Assembly: GCA_002336735.1 (NCBI GenBank)
Contig: DDER01000011.1
Coordinates: forward strand, 186-51,385
Origin: Candidatus Saccharibacteria bacterium UBA1949
Lineage (GTDB): Bacteria; Patescibacteriota; Saccharimonadia; Saccharimonadales; Saccharimonadaceae
Length of the DNA stretch: 51,200 bases
Direction of reading: 5' to 3'
The notes beneath the pieces were generated by a model. That model searched no databases, was not told the origin of the DNA, and saw nothing but the letters and a program-made list of their open reading frames with translations. Of the stretch, positions 22,592-31,187 are shown in pieces; positions within the stretch are counted from its first letter, which is position 1, and each line of letters opens with the position of its first letter. Made by a program: the position numbers and the translations under genes.

Positions 22592-23044
22592 ATGAAGATA
22601 TTTCTCGGAGCAGACCATGGCGGGTATCATCTCAAGGAGAAAATTGAGCTATATCTACTCAAGCGGGGCTATAATATTGAAGATGTCGGGAGTGAAGAGC
22701 TTGATCCCCAGGATGACTTTCCGCAATTTGCTCAAATGGCTGCCATAAAAGTGCTTGGCGAAGATGAAAAAACCGATCCACGCGCTATCCTGATATGTAC
22801 GGGCGGTCAGGGCATGTGTATTGCGGCTAATCGTTTTCGTGGCATTCGGGCGGTCGTGATATGGGATGCCTTTGAGGCACGCGAGAGCCGCAATGACAAT
22901 AATAGCAATGTTCTTTGTCTGCCAGCGCGACTACTCGATGACGATGCCGAGCTTTGGAAGAGTATTATCGATACGTGGCTTGTGGCGCCGTTTGCAGGAG
23001 CCGCTCGATATAAGCGTCGTAATGCAGAATTGGATATGTTTTAG
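22592..23044 (+). CDS. rpiB: ribose 5-phosphate isomerase B
   Basis: A 150-residue RpiB/LacAB-family isomerase interconverting ribose 5-phosphate and ribulose 5-phosphate. It has the N-terminal GADHGGYHLK motif, DVG, the catalytic-Cys loop ICTGGQGMCIAANR and the downstream WDAFEARESRNDNNSNVLCLPAR. The loop reads CTGGQG where many RpiB have CGTGIG or CGSGIG. It leads rpiB-rpe-tktN-tktC, a compact non-oxidative pentose-phosphate operon, and is divergent from rel. Confidence 0.92.
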   Translation: MKIFLGADHGGYHLKEKIELYLLKRGYNIEDVGSEELDPQDDFPQFAQMAAIKVLGEDEKTDPRAILICTGGQGMCIAANRFRGIRAVVIWDAFEARESRNDNNSNVLCLPARLLDDDAELWKSIIDTWLVAPFAGAARYKRRNAELDMF

Positions 23045-23046
23045 CC

Positions 23047-23694
23047 GTGGCTGTTATCGCGCCGTGTATTACTGTTGAAACAGTCGAAGACTATCAGGCG
23101 TCTATCGACCGCATTCGACCGTTCGCCGAGAGGGTTCATATTGATGTTTCTGATGGTGAATTTGCACCTCGAAAACTGATTGATGTAACATCGCTTTTTT
23201 GGCCGGAAGCATGGACTGTCGATGTACATGTTATGATGAAACGGCCACGTGAGGCGCTCCAATATCTTATATCGTATAAACCCCACACGATCGTGCTGCA
23301 CGCCGAAGCAGACGAAGAGATCGTTCCATTACTCACGTACATTCGCGACAATGGTGTTCGGGCAGGCGTAGCTTTGTTGCGGGGTACGGTACCGAGCGCT
23401 GTGGCGGAAGCGATCAAGCATAGCGACTATGTGATGATATTTTCAGGTGATTTGGGGCATTATGGAGGTACTGCTAATATGATGCAGCTAGAGAAGGTGC
23501 GTTTGATTCGAGCTATCAAGGCGGATGTAGAAATAGCATGGGACGGTGGTGTCAGTGTCGAAAATGCCTACAATCTCATGCAAGGAGGAGTCGATGTGCT
23601 CAATGCTGGAGGCGCTATCAACAAGTCCGAAGATCCACGGGCAGCCTACAATCAGCTTGTCAGCGAGATCAATAGACAATCGAGCTTCATGTAA
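23047..23694 (+). CDS. rpe: ribulose-phosphate 3-epimerase (divergent)
   Basis: A 215-residue TIM barrel that should interconvert ribulose and xylulose 5-phosphate. Metal ligands match the family: HIDVSDG, DVHVMM and AWDGGV. The loop that normally reads MTVNPGFGGQ is MIFSGDLGHYGGTAN here, so it is divergent. A related sugar-phosphate epimerase cannot be excluded, but rpiB on one side and transketolase on the other favour Rpe. GTG 23047 lies 2 nt after rpiB. Confidence 0.85.
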   Translation: MAVIAPCITVETVEDYQASIDRIRPFAERVHIDVSDGEFAPRKLIDVTSLFWPEAWTVDVHVMMKRPREALQYLISYKPHTIVLHAEADEEIVPLLTYIRDNGVRAGVALLRGTVPSAVAEAIKHSDYVMIFSGDLGHYGGTANMMQLEKVRLIRAIKADVEIAWDGGVSVENAYNLMQGGVDVLNAGGAINKSEDPRAAYNQLVSEINRQSSFM

Positions 23695-23721
23695 GTGAGC
23701 AAAATCAACAGAGGAGACGAT

Positions 23722-24582
23722 ATGACTGGGCAACTTACCCAACACCAACTCGAAAAAACTGCCAATAGTGTTAGAAAGACGTTGATTACCATGCTAGAAG
23801 AGGCAGGGAGCGGGCACAGCGCAGGTCCGTTGGGCCTGGCAGACCTCATGACGGCGCTTTATTTTGACATTATGACTATCGACCCAGCCCGGCCTGATTG
23901 GTCAGAGCGAGATATCTTTGTGCTCAGCAATGGCCACTGTGTGCCGGTACAGTATGCTTGTATGGCAGAGCGAGGATTTTTTGACAAATCAGAGCTCATG
24001 ACACTGCGGAAACTAGGTAGTCGTTTGCAGGGTCACCCTGAACGAACCAAACTGCCGGGTCTCGAGGTCACGAGCGGTCCGTTAGGAGAGGGGCTAGGAC
24101 AGGCTGCTGGGTATGCATATGCTTTGCAATATCTTGATCATCAGCGTCATCGATGGGTATATTGTGTGACGGGCGATGGAGAGTTGAACGAAGGAAATAT
24201 TTGGGAGACAGCCATGTTTGCTGCTAAGTACCGGTTGAGCCAGCTCATTGTCTTTGTCGATCGTAATAATATCCAGATCGACGGCCCCACGGAAGATGTC
24301 ATGCCGCTTGAAGACTTGCACGACAAATGGGAAAGTTTTGGCTGGCATGTTCAAGAGATAGATGGACACAACATTGAGAGTATTCAGGATGCGGTAGGGA
24401 TGGCAAAGGCAATCGAGAACCGCCCCAGTGCCATCATTGCTCACACCATACCGGGCAAGGGAGTTGACTTCATGGAATATGACTACAAGTGGCACGGCGT
24501 CCCGCCAAATCATGATCAGGCTAAAGAAGCATTGCATAAGTTACGGACACTCGATGGCCGTATACGAGGAGAGCACAGATAA
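23722..24582 (+). CDS. tktN: transketolase, N-terminal (TPP-binding) subunit
   Basis: A 286-residue N-terminal half of transketolase, which binds thiamine diphosphate. Motifs include GSGHSAGPLGLADL, LSNGHCVPVQYA, VTSGPLGEGLGQAAG and the TPP motif GDGELNEGNIWE...DRNN. ATG 23722 is chosen because GAGGAG lies 5 nt upstream; a GTG at 23695 would abut rpe. Its TAA overlaps the ATG of the C-terminal subunit. Split transketolases occur in various bacteria and archaea. Confidence 0.93.
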   Translation: MTGQLTQHQLEKTANSVRKTLITMLEEAGSGHSAGPLGLADLMTALYFDIMTIDPARPDWSERDIFVLSNGHCVPVQYACMAERGFFDKSELMTLRKLGSRLQGHPERTKLPGLEVTSGPLGEGLGQAAGYAYALQYLDHQRHRWVYCVTGDGELNEGNIWETAMFAAKYRLSQLIVFVDRNNIQIDGPTEDVMPLEDLHDKWESFGWHVQEIDGHNIESIQDAVGMAKAIENRPSAIIAHTIPGKGVDFMEYDYKWHGVPPNHDQAKEALHKLRTLDGRIRGEHR

Positions 24583-25577
24583 TGAACTATCCATTGAACC
24601 CTAAAGTGTTGAAGCCGGATGTTGAGATGGATGCGATACGAGCTGGATTTGGCCGCGGTCTTAAAATAGCCGGCGATCAGGATCCGCGAGTGGTTGCACT
24701 ATCGGCTGATCTGGCCGAGAGCACGCAAGCACATCTGTTTGCCGAAGCTCACCCTGAGCGCTTCATAGAAGTAGGTATCGCTGAGCAGAATATGGCGTGT
24801 CTTGCAGCTGGGCTGGCGCAGGCAGGCAAAATACCATTTGCGACCAGTTTTGCGGCGTTTAGCCCTGGCCGTAATTGGGAGCAAATCAAGACAACGGCTT
24901 GTATCAATGAGCAGCCCGTTAAGATCGTGGGTTCTCACGCTGGGCTGAGTGATGGCCCTGATGGCGCGACGCATCAGATGTGTGAGGATATTGCCTTGAT
25001 GCGCGTACTACCCGAAATAGTCGTGATCGCACCCGGTGACAGTCTCGAAGCTGAGCGTGCCACGCTCGCTATCGCCGTTGATGATCGTCCGACCTATCTT
25101 CGTCTCGCACGCGAGAAAACAGCGATTATCTCAACAGCTACCTCGCCATTTGAGATCGGCCGGGCCTATGTACTGCGCGAAGGAACCGACATCTCGTTGT
25201 TTGCTACGGGTACGATGACGTATCAGTGCCTCGCGGCCGCACAAATATTAAGTAAGCACAATATTTCCGCCGAAGTTGTCCATGTGCCGACGATAAAGCC
25301 GCTCGATAAAGAGACGATTTTATCGAGTGTAGGCAAAACTGGCCGCGCCATTACCACCGAGGAAGCCCAAGCGGCTGGCGGATTTGGCGGTGCAATTGTC
25401 GAACTGCTGTCCGAACAGCTGCCCGTACCGGTGCGGCGTATTGGTATGCTCGATCGCTACGGCGAAAGTGGTAGCTATGCAGAGCTTCTCGCTGTCTGCG
25501 GCCTCGACGCCGCGTCGATCGCCAAAACTACCACTGAGTTTGTGGCCAAAGTGCCACAGTACAAAGCCGGATATTAA
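24582..25577 (+). CDS. tktC: transketolase, C-terminal subunit
   Basis: A 331-residue partner with the pyrimidine-binding and C-terminal transketolase domains: FIEVGIAEQNMACLAAGLA, ATSFAAFSPGRNWEQIK, GSHAGLSDGPDGATHQ, and the late TTEEAQAAGGFGGAI segment. It overlaps tktN in TAATG, so the two halves are made together and should form an alpha2beta2 enzyme transferring two-carbon units among sugar phosphates. Confidence 0.93.
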   Translation: MNYPLNPKVLKPDVEMDAIRAGFGRGLKIAGDQDPRVVALSADLAESTQAHLFAEAHPERFIEVGIAEQNMACLAAGLAQAGKIPFATSFAAFSPGRNWEQIKTTACINEQPVKIVGSHAGLSDGPDGATHQMCEDIALMRVLPEIVVIAPGDSLEAERATLAIAVDDRPTYLRLAREKTAIISTATSPFEIGRAYVLREGTDISLFATGTMTYQCLAAAQILSKHNISAEVVHVPTIKPLDKETILSSVGKTGRAITTEEAQAAGGFGGAIVELLSEQLPVPVRRIGMLDRYGESGSYAELLAVCGLDAASIAKTTTEFVAKVPQYKAGY

Positions 25578-25816
25578 AGTATTGGTATCACGGAGTTATC
25601 CTGTGCGGCTAAAGCTGTACTCTATCTTGTTCGTCTCCTACTTTGTGCGCCGCGGTCAACTCTCAGGCTGCAATTGCTTAACGGTCGATGAATGGGATAG
25701 GGCACGGCTTTAGCCGAGCCAGCATATGCCCAAATCAGTACAAGATGAAAACGGCCCACCATGCGGGCTCGACGTGGCGGACGATGGATCCAGCACGGTG
25801 CCGTTTTCGGTGGGCG
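25578..25816. other. intergenic with interlocking inverted repeats
   Basis: No gene is seen. GAAAACGGC (25747-25755) pairs with GCCGTTTTC (25800-25808), and GCCCACC (25754-25760) pairs with GGTGGGC (25809-25815). The pairings cross, so only one can form at a time. On the minus strand the second is followed by CGTTTTC and may terminate the small membrane-protein gene; the first may terminate tktC. Separately, CGGCTAAAG (25606-25614) has its inverse at 25708-25716. Confidence 0.45.
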
Positions 25817-26014
25817 TTACTCTTCCCCTTCCTCTTGATGTCTGTAACCGGCAGCAGCAGTAGCACTGAGGCCAGCCGCTACGGTAAAAATAAGTGCCGC
25901 TAGTATGGCCCATGTCGACCACCAGTGATGAGCCGCGCTCGCGGCGATAGTGACCCATGCTAGGGCCATGAATGCGTTGATGTATGCCAGGCACGTGTAG
26001 AGGCGGCTTTTCAT
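25817..26014 (-). CDS. small membrane protein, two predicted helices
   Basis: A 65-residue protein with hydrophobic segments at about residues 8-26 and 33-52 and an acidic His/Glu tail. No family is recognised. It is supported by a Shine-Dalgarno site (AAAGGAG) 7 nt before the ATG at 26014 and by a well-spaced promoter upstream on the same strand. It is divergent from fba. Confidence 0.55.
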   Translation of the reverse strand: MKSRLYTCLAYINAFMALAWVTIAASAAHHWWSTWAILAALIFTVAAGLSATAAAGYRHQEEGEE

Positions 26015-26058
26015 CACTGACTCCTTTAGTCGATGTAGCGAAAGAAAAGTATCTTATT

Positions 26059-26087
26059 ATCGTATCATACTTGTTTATAAAAGTCAA
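26059..26087 (-). promoter_or_regulatory. promoter of the 65-aa membrane protein
   Basis: On the minus strand TTGACT (26087-26082) and TACGAT (26064-26059) are 17 nt apart. Confidence 0.5.
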
Positions 26088-26113
26088 TAGTTTCGTTGCC
26101 ATAACAGAGATGA

Positions 26114-26119
26114 TATACT
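26114..26119 (+). promoter_or_regulatory. -10 box TATACT of fba
   Basis: TATACT gives a leader of about 35 nt with AGGGAG ahead of ATG 26161. No good -35 is visible. Confidence 0.4.
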
Positions 26120-26160
26120 TAGGATAAACATAATCACTTCTATAGGGAGCGGCAATACAG

Positions 26161-27072
26161 ATGGGGCTAACAATCAGCGAAATCAGAGATCGGACGACTA
26201 AGGCTCGACAGTTGATGCATCGCAGTCGAACGCAACATTTTGCGGTTGGTGCGTTCAATATTGACAATCAAGAAACATTGATTGCTATCTGTCGCGCTGC
26301 ACAAAAACTCAATGCCCCTGTAATGGTGGAAGTCGGCGAGACAGAGTACCGCGCGCTCGGGCTAGAGAATGTTCGCGATTTGGTGGATAATTATCGCGAC
26401 GAATATGGTGTCGAAATGTTTATGAATCTTGATCACGCACCAACGATCGATGACTGCAAGCGAGCCATCGATATCGGCTACGAGTTTATCCATATTGACA
26501 TATCGATGGAGAATCATGAGGCTAGTTTGCGCGAGATTATCGATGCGACCAAAGAAGTTGTGGCGTATGCGAGGTTTACCGGTGCGTTGGTTGAGAGCGA
26601 GCCGCATTATTTTGGAGGGTCTTCCAATGTTCATGAAGAAAAGATTGATTATGAAGAAATTAAGAAGACGTTTAGTACACCGGAGAGCGCCGAGTTTTTT
26701 GTGCATGAAACGGGTATTGATACATTTGCGGCTGCTATTGGTAATCTCCATGGCAAATATCCGGTACCAAAAAAGCTTGATCTTGAGCTATTGCAGGAAA
26801 TTCGCAATCGGCTTAGTTGCCAGATTAGTTTGCATGGAGGTAGTGGCACGCCGTTACATTATTTTGAGGATGCGGCACGGATCGGGGTTAGCAAAATCAA
26901 TATCAATAGTGATATGCGCTATGCCTTTCGAACAACACTTGAGAAGGCACTTGCCGAGCATCCTAATGAATACGCTGTTATCAAGCTGATGCCTGAGGTC
27001 TATGGAGCAGTGCAGGTAGTTATCGAAGAAAAAATCAAAGCGTTTGGCAGTATCGATCGGGCGGTGCGATGA
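26161..27072 (+). CDS. fba: class II fructose-bisphosphate aldolase family
   Basis: A 303-residue zinc aldolase of the fructose/tagatose-bisphosphate family, cleaving the ketose bisphosphate to glyceraldehyde 3-phosphate and DHAP. Zinc ligands are H92 (NLDHAPT), H197 (IGNLHGKY) and H225 (SLHGGSGTP). VESEPHYFGG and KININSDMRYAF complete the phosphate and active-site loops. Choosing between fructose and tagatose bisphosphate is not possible here. It leads a four-gene run joined by ATGA overlaps. Confidence 0.92.
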   Translation: MGLTISEIRDRTTKARQLMHRSRTQHFAVGAFNIDNQETLIAICRAAQKLNAPVMVEVGETEYRALGLENVRDLVDNYRDEYGVEMFMNLDHAPTIDDCKRAIDIGYEFIHIDISMENHEASLREIIDATKEVVAYARFTGALVESEPHYFGGSSNVHEEKIDYEEIKKTFSTPESAEFFVHETGIDTFAAAIGNLHGKYPVPKKLDLELLQEIRNRLSCQISLHGGSGTPLHYFEDAARIGVSKININSDMRYAFRTTLEKALAEHPNEYAVIKLMPEVYGAVQVVIEEKIKAFGSIDRAVR

Positions 27073-28037
27073 AAACTCCACGAATTTTAGCTATCGGCAA
27101 GGCGACACAAGATGTTTTTATGAAAAGCGATGAGTTTGATCCTCATATCGAGGGCAAACATGCCTATACACATCTGCCGCTTGGTCTCAAAATGGAAGTC
27201 GAAGATGTGACATTTAGCACTGGTGGCAATGCAACCAATGTAGCTGTCACGCTCGCTCGCCAGGGGCTGAGGGCTGAGTATATGTGGGGGCTTGGCACTG
27301 ACCTTTCTTCGGAGGCGATCCTGACAAGTCTTGACCAGGAGGGGGTCGATACAGGTTATGTCATCCAAAAACCAGAATACCAGGCTGGATATTCGGTGGT
27401 CTTGATAGCAACTAGTGGTGAGCGCACGATCCTCAATCATCGCGGCAACTCTATTGGCGCTGACGGCAAGGGTCTGTCCATGGAGGCTGTTGCCAAAGCA
27501 GATTGGGTCTATCCGACATCGCTCGGATTTGGCGGCCTCGACCTACTGAGGTATATTATCGATCACGCCGAAAAGCATGATACTAGGGTCATGCTCAACC
27601 CTGCTGGCCCCGAGCTAGCACACCCTGCCAAGCTCAAAGCGCTACTCGAGAGTGTCGATGTGCTATGTCTCAATAAAGAAGAGGCCCAGTTGATTGTCAG
27701 TGGTCATACACTAGAGGAACTCGTGAGGCATGCGCTCAATCTTGTGCCTGTAGTGATCGTCAGCGATGGTCCTCGTGGCGTGGTAGCAAGCGATGGCAAG
27801 ACGATAGTACGGGCCGGCATGTATGAGAACGTGCCTGTTGTCGATCGCACAGGGGCGGGCGATGCGTTTGCGAGTGGGTTTCTCAGTCAATGGGCGCATG
27901 GCAGGACACTTCGGGAGTCTATTATTTTTGCTAGCGCCAACTCAACATCTGTCGTCAGTCGTATTGGAGCAAAGGACGGTATTTTGCATCAAGGAGTACG
28001 GTTGCACGATATGCCAATAGAAGAGTATCCGCTATGA
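27069..28037 (+). CDS. PfkB-family sugar kinase
   Basis: A 322-residue ribokinase-fold kinase. The GGNATNVAVTLARQG motif lies near residue 53 and signature 2, DRTGAGDAFASGF, starts at D259; D265 is the catalytic base. Coupling to fba by ATGA suggests it acts on a sugar phosphate, for example fructose 6-phosphate or a ketose phosphate feeding the aldolase. Family members also phosphorylate ribose, fructose or nucleosides, so the substrate is inferred only. Confidence 0.85.
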   Translation: MKTPRILAIGKATQDVFMKSDEFDPHIEGKHAYTHLPLGLKMEVEDVTFSTGGNATNVAVTLARQGLRAEYMWGLGTDLSSEAILTSLDQEGVDTGYVIQKPEYQAGYSVVLIATSGERTILNHRGNSIGADGKGLSMEAVAKADWVYPTSLGFGGLDLLRYIIDHAEKHDTRVMLNPAGPELAHPAKLKALLESVDVLCLNKEEAQLIVSGHTLEELVRHALNLVPVVIVSDGPRGVVASDGKTIVRAGMYENVPVVDRTGAGDAFASGFLSQWAHGRTLRESIIFASANSTSVVSRIGAKDGILHQGVRLHDMPIEEYPL

Positions 28038-28495
28038 CGCACAAACTTCGTCAACTTATGAGTTGTGATCACCCGTCCTTTGCTGTGACCATACGAGAAC
28101 TAGAACGATCAACTGGCCACGAGGGGATTGACGTACGGTTAATCGCGGACATATATCATCATGCTCATGTGGTAATGCGTCGGCTTGGACTAGATCCTAA
28201 TAATACGACCGCCCAGGAGTTGTACCGATCACTGGAAGCCCATAGGCATAACCCAGTACTATTTCGAGATACTGCGTATGTTGGGGTGTGTTACGACGGA
28301 GAAGTGGTGTCTTTTAATGTTGAAGATGTGGCGCATAACTATGACATGCCGTTTCACAAGCGATCGTTGCGTCATATGCGCCGAGAGCTCATCGGCGAGA
28401 TGGTACGGCGGTACCGTGAGCATCCGCGTACGCATGACTCGACAGTGGAGGATCATTTTGCGAGTATTCAATTAGTTTCAGGAGGGTCGCTATGA
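28034..28495 (+). CDS. unknown protein between pfkB-like and LOG-like genes
   Basis: A 153-residue cytoplasmic, helix-rich protein. The segment GLDPNNTTAQELYRSL around residues 52-67 resembles a short motif I associate with CPR hypothetical proteins, without a known role. His residues are frequent, and TAYVGVCYDGEVVSFNVEDV looks like a beta hairpin. It overlaps both neighbours by 4 nt (ATGA), so it is probably produced in step with them. It may regulate or scaffold the enzymes; no function is claimed. Confidence 0.6.
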   Translation: MTHKLRQLMSCDHPSFAVTIRELERSTGHEGIDVRLIADIYHHAHVVMRRLGLDPNNTTAQELYRSLEAHRHNPVLFRDTAYVGVCYDGEVVSFNVEDVAHNYDMPFHKRSLRHMRRELIGEMVRRYREHPRTHDSTVEDHFASIQLVSGGSL

Positions 28496-29130
28496 AATAT
28501 CAGATATGTGTGTCAGGTGCCGCATCTGGCGTGACTGTCGAAACATCGCATCACATGGCGTTTGAGCTAGGTAAGGCAATTGCTGAAGCTGGCAAAACAT
28601 TATTGACTGGCGCCACGGTGGGATTGCCGCACTATGCCGCTATGGGAGCATTTAGCGTGCGCAGCGAAGGTCATGGAATCTCGGTCGGCTTTTCACCGGC
28701 CAGCTCATATCGAGAGCATGTCGCTGTGTATCGTCTGCCGACAAAAGAGTTTGACTACATAAACTTTACGAGTATGGAATATGTCGGACGAGATGTGCAT
28801 CTAGTGCGCAGTAGTGATGCGGTCATCACGGTGGGTGGGCGGATGGGTAGCCTGCATGAACTCGCGACGGCACTGGAAAGTCGCAAGGTCTGTGGTATAT
28901 TGCTCGGTAGCGGTGGTCTGGCTGATTTTTCTCAGGAATTATTTAAGAACATCCAAGCGCCGGGAGCCAAAGATGTCATCTATGATACGGATCCTAAGCG
29001 CCTAGTAGGGAAGGTGATTGCCGCCCTTGATCACAAATATGCTGATTTTAGTGAACCAGTTAATGCGCGAGTGCTAGCAAGCGGTGACCTGTTAAATCAT
29101 AGGTCGCCTCAGCCAAAACGAATGGGATAA
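28492..29130 (+). CDS. LOG/TIGR00725-like Rossmann protein
   Basis: A 212-residue protein of the LOG-like (lysine-decarboxylase-like) Rossmann superfamily. It opens MKYQICVSGAASG, has TGATVGLPHYAA, and GGRMGSLHELATALE near residues 115-129 in place of the PGGxGTxxE nucleotide motif. Relatives hydrolyse nucleoside 5'-monophosphates to base and ribose 5-phosphate, or bind nucleotides as molybdenum-carrier proteins. Here it ends the fba-pfkB unit, so ribose-phosphate salvage is an attractive guess, not shown. Confidence 0.7.
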   Translation: MKYQICVSGAASGVTVETSHHMAFELGKAIAEAGKTLLTGATVGLPHYAAMGAFSVRSEGHGISVGFSPASSYREHVAVYRLPTKEFDYINFTSMEYVGRDVHLVRSSDAVITVGGRMGSLHELATALESRKVCGILLGSGGLADFSQELFKNIQAPGAKDVIYDTDPKRLVGKVIAALDHKYADFSEPVNARVLASGDLLNHRSPQPKRMG

Positions 29131-29208
29131 TAGCACGCACACATACCGCTGAGCATGTAGTCACATATGAGATCATCGTTGCCGGCGGCATAAATAAAAA
29201 ATTCGAGG

Positions 29209-29214
29209 TATAAT
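29209..29214 (+). promoter_or_regulatory. -10 box TATAAT of uvrB (leaderless)
   Basis: TATAAT ends 6 nt before ATG 29221. The intervening GGAAGG looks like a Shine-Dalgarno site but would hardly be transcribed. Confidence 0.55.
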
Positions 29215-29220
29215 GGAAGG

Positions 29221-31185
29221 ATGAGTTCGTTTCGCCTCTCGTCTTCCTATCAACCGACCGGTGATCAGCCGGCGGCAATTGCTGCGCTGACGGACGGTCT
29301 GGACAAGCATCGCAAACAAACGCTTCTCGGCGTGACCGGATCAGGCAAGACATTTACGATGGCGAATATCATCGAGCAAGTCAATGTGCCAACCCTTGTG
29401 TTGGCTCACAACAAGACGCTAGCGGCACAACTGTTTAGTGAGTTTAAGGGGTTTTTCCCTGACAATGAAGTTCACTATTTTGTCAGTTATTTTGATTATT
29501 ATCAACCAGAAGCGTACATTGCAAGTAGCGATACATATATTGAAAAAGATTCTAAGATCAATGATGAGATCGATCGGTTGCGACATGCAGCGACCAGTGC
29601 CTTGCTGACACGACGCGATGTGATTATTGTAGCAAGCGTAAGCTGTATTTATGGTATTGGTTCGCCCGAGGATTATGCGAAGATGTCGATTGCTGTTGAG
29701 CGCGGCGAACGGCGGCTCCAAGATAAGTTTGTTCGTCAGCTGACTGATATCCAGTATCATCGCAATGATATCAGCTTCGAGCGTGGGACATTTCGCGTTA
29801 AGGGCGATGTTGTCGATGTATTTCCAGCTGGCCACGATAGCGCATATCGCATTGAATTTTTTGGAGATGAGGTTGAGCGCATTACCAATATTGACCATCT
29901 AACCGGTGAGATACTGGCAGAGCCTGACTCTGTCAAAATCTTTCCGTCAAGCCACTATGTTGCGCCAAAAGATAAAGTCAATCGAGCTATTGAGGGTATT
30001 AAGTTGGAGTATGATGAGCGAATAGCGTGGTTTGAAAAACATGACAAATATCTTGAGGCCCAGCGTCTTGCGCAACGAACAAAATATGATATCGAGATGC
30101 TTCAGGAGACAGGATTTGTCAAAGGTATCGAAAACTATAGTCGGTATCTGACCAGTCGTGAGCCTGGCGAGCAACCGGCTACGTTGCTCGATTATTTTTC
30201 AGATGATTTTTTGCTATTCGTCGATGAAAGTCATGTGACATTGCCGCAGGTGCGTGGCATGTACAATGGCGACCGAGCACGCAAGGAAGTATTGGTCGAG
30301 CATGGGTTCAGGCTGCCTAGTGCGCTTGATAATCGGCCGCTGACATTTGATGAATTTGATCGCCATATCAATCGTGCTATTTATGTCTCGGCAACGCCTG
30401 GAGATTACGAGCGGGATCAGACGCCTATGCCCATTGAACAGATTATTCGTCCAACAGGTTTGCTTGACCCAAAAATTGTGGTTCGTCCGTCTGAGCATCA
30501 GATTGATGATTTGATCGCAGAGATTAGAGATCGGACAACTAAGAGTGAGAGAGTGCTAGTCACGACTTTGACGAAACGCATGGCAGAGGATCTCACACAA
30601 CATCTGATCGATCTGGGAATTAAAACTGCCTATATCCATAGCGAGGTTGATACCCTCGATCGTGGGGATATTTTACGTGACTTGCGGCTCGGTGTCTATG
30701 ATGTACTGGTGGGGATCAACTTATTGCGCGAAGGGCTTGATTTGCCAGAGGTCAGCCTGGTGGCTATTATCGATGCCGATAAGGAAGGGTTTCTCCGCAG
30801 TACAAGCGCGCTGATTCAGACTATCGGTCGAGCCGCGCGCCATGAGCATGGACAGGTGATTATGTACGGTGATCATATGACAGACAGTATGCGGCGAGCG
30901 ATTGATGAGACAAATCGACGTCGAGCAATTCAGCAGGAGTATAATCAACGGCATAACATCATTCCGACTAGTGTTGCCAAGGCTATTGGTGAAGGCCTGC
31001 GAGCGATTATCCCGCATAAAGAGGATGAGAAAAAAGGTACAATCAATCTGAACAAAATACCGCGTGATGAATACCCTGGCCTTATCAAAGACCTGACGGG
31101 GCAGATGAAGCTCGCCAGTGCTAATCTGGAGTTTGAGCGTGCTGCTGAGCTGCGCGATTTGATTGATCAAATTACCTCGAGATAG
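29221..31185 (+). CDS. uvrB: excinuclease ABC subunit B
   Basis: The 654-residue damage-verifying helicase of nucleotide excision repair. Walker A is GVTGSGKTF (37-45), the beta-hairpin region is YFDYYQPEAYI, and the DESHVTLPQVRGMY motif and helicase motifs V-VI (GINLLREGLDLPEV, QTIGRAARH) follow. The C-terminal UVR helix-turn (LTGQMKLASANLEFERAAELRD) binds UvrA or UvrC. The length is normal for the family. The convergent GH13 gene ends 2 nt beyond its stop, with no separate terminator seen. Confidence 0.96.
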   Translation: MSSFRLSSSYQPTGDQPAAIAALTDGLDKHRKQTLLGVTGSGKTFTMANIIEQVNVPTLVLAHNKTLAAQLFSEFKGFFPDNEVHYFVSYFDYYQPEAYIASSDTYIEKDSKINDEIDRLRHAATSALLTRRDVIIVASVSCIYGIGSPEDYAKMSIAVERGERRLQDKFVRQLTDIQYHRNDISFERGTFRVKGDVVDVFPAGHDSAYRIEFFGDEVERITNIDHLTGEILAEPDSVKIFPSSHYVAPKDKVNRAIEGIKLEYDERIAWFEKHDKYLEAQRLAQRTKYDIEMLQETGFVKGIENYSRYLTSREPGEQPATLLDYFSDDFLLFVDESHVTLPQVRGMYNGDRARKEVLVEHGFRLPSALDNRPLTFDEFDRHINRAIYVSATPGDYERDQTPMPIEQIIRPTGLLDPKIVVRPSEHQIDDLIAEIRDRTTKSERVLVTTLTKRMAEDLTQHLIDLGIKTAYIHSEVDTLDRGDILRDLRLGVYDVLVGINLLREGLDLPEVSLVAIIDADKEGFLRSTSALIQTIGRAARHEHGQVIMYGDHMTDSMRRAIDETNRRRAIQQEYNQRHNIIPTSVAKAIGEGLRAIIPHKEDEKKGTINLNKIPRDEYPGLIKDLTGQMKLASANLEFERAAELRDLIDQITSR

Positions 31186-31187
31186 GA

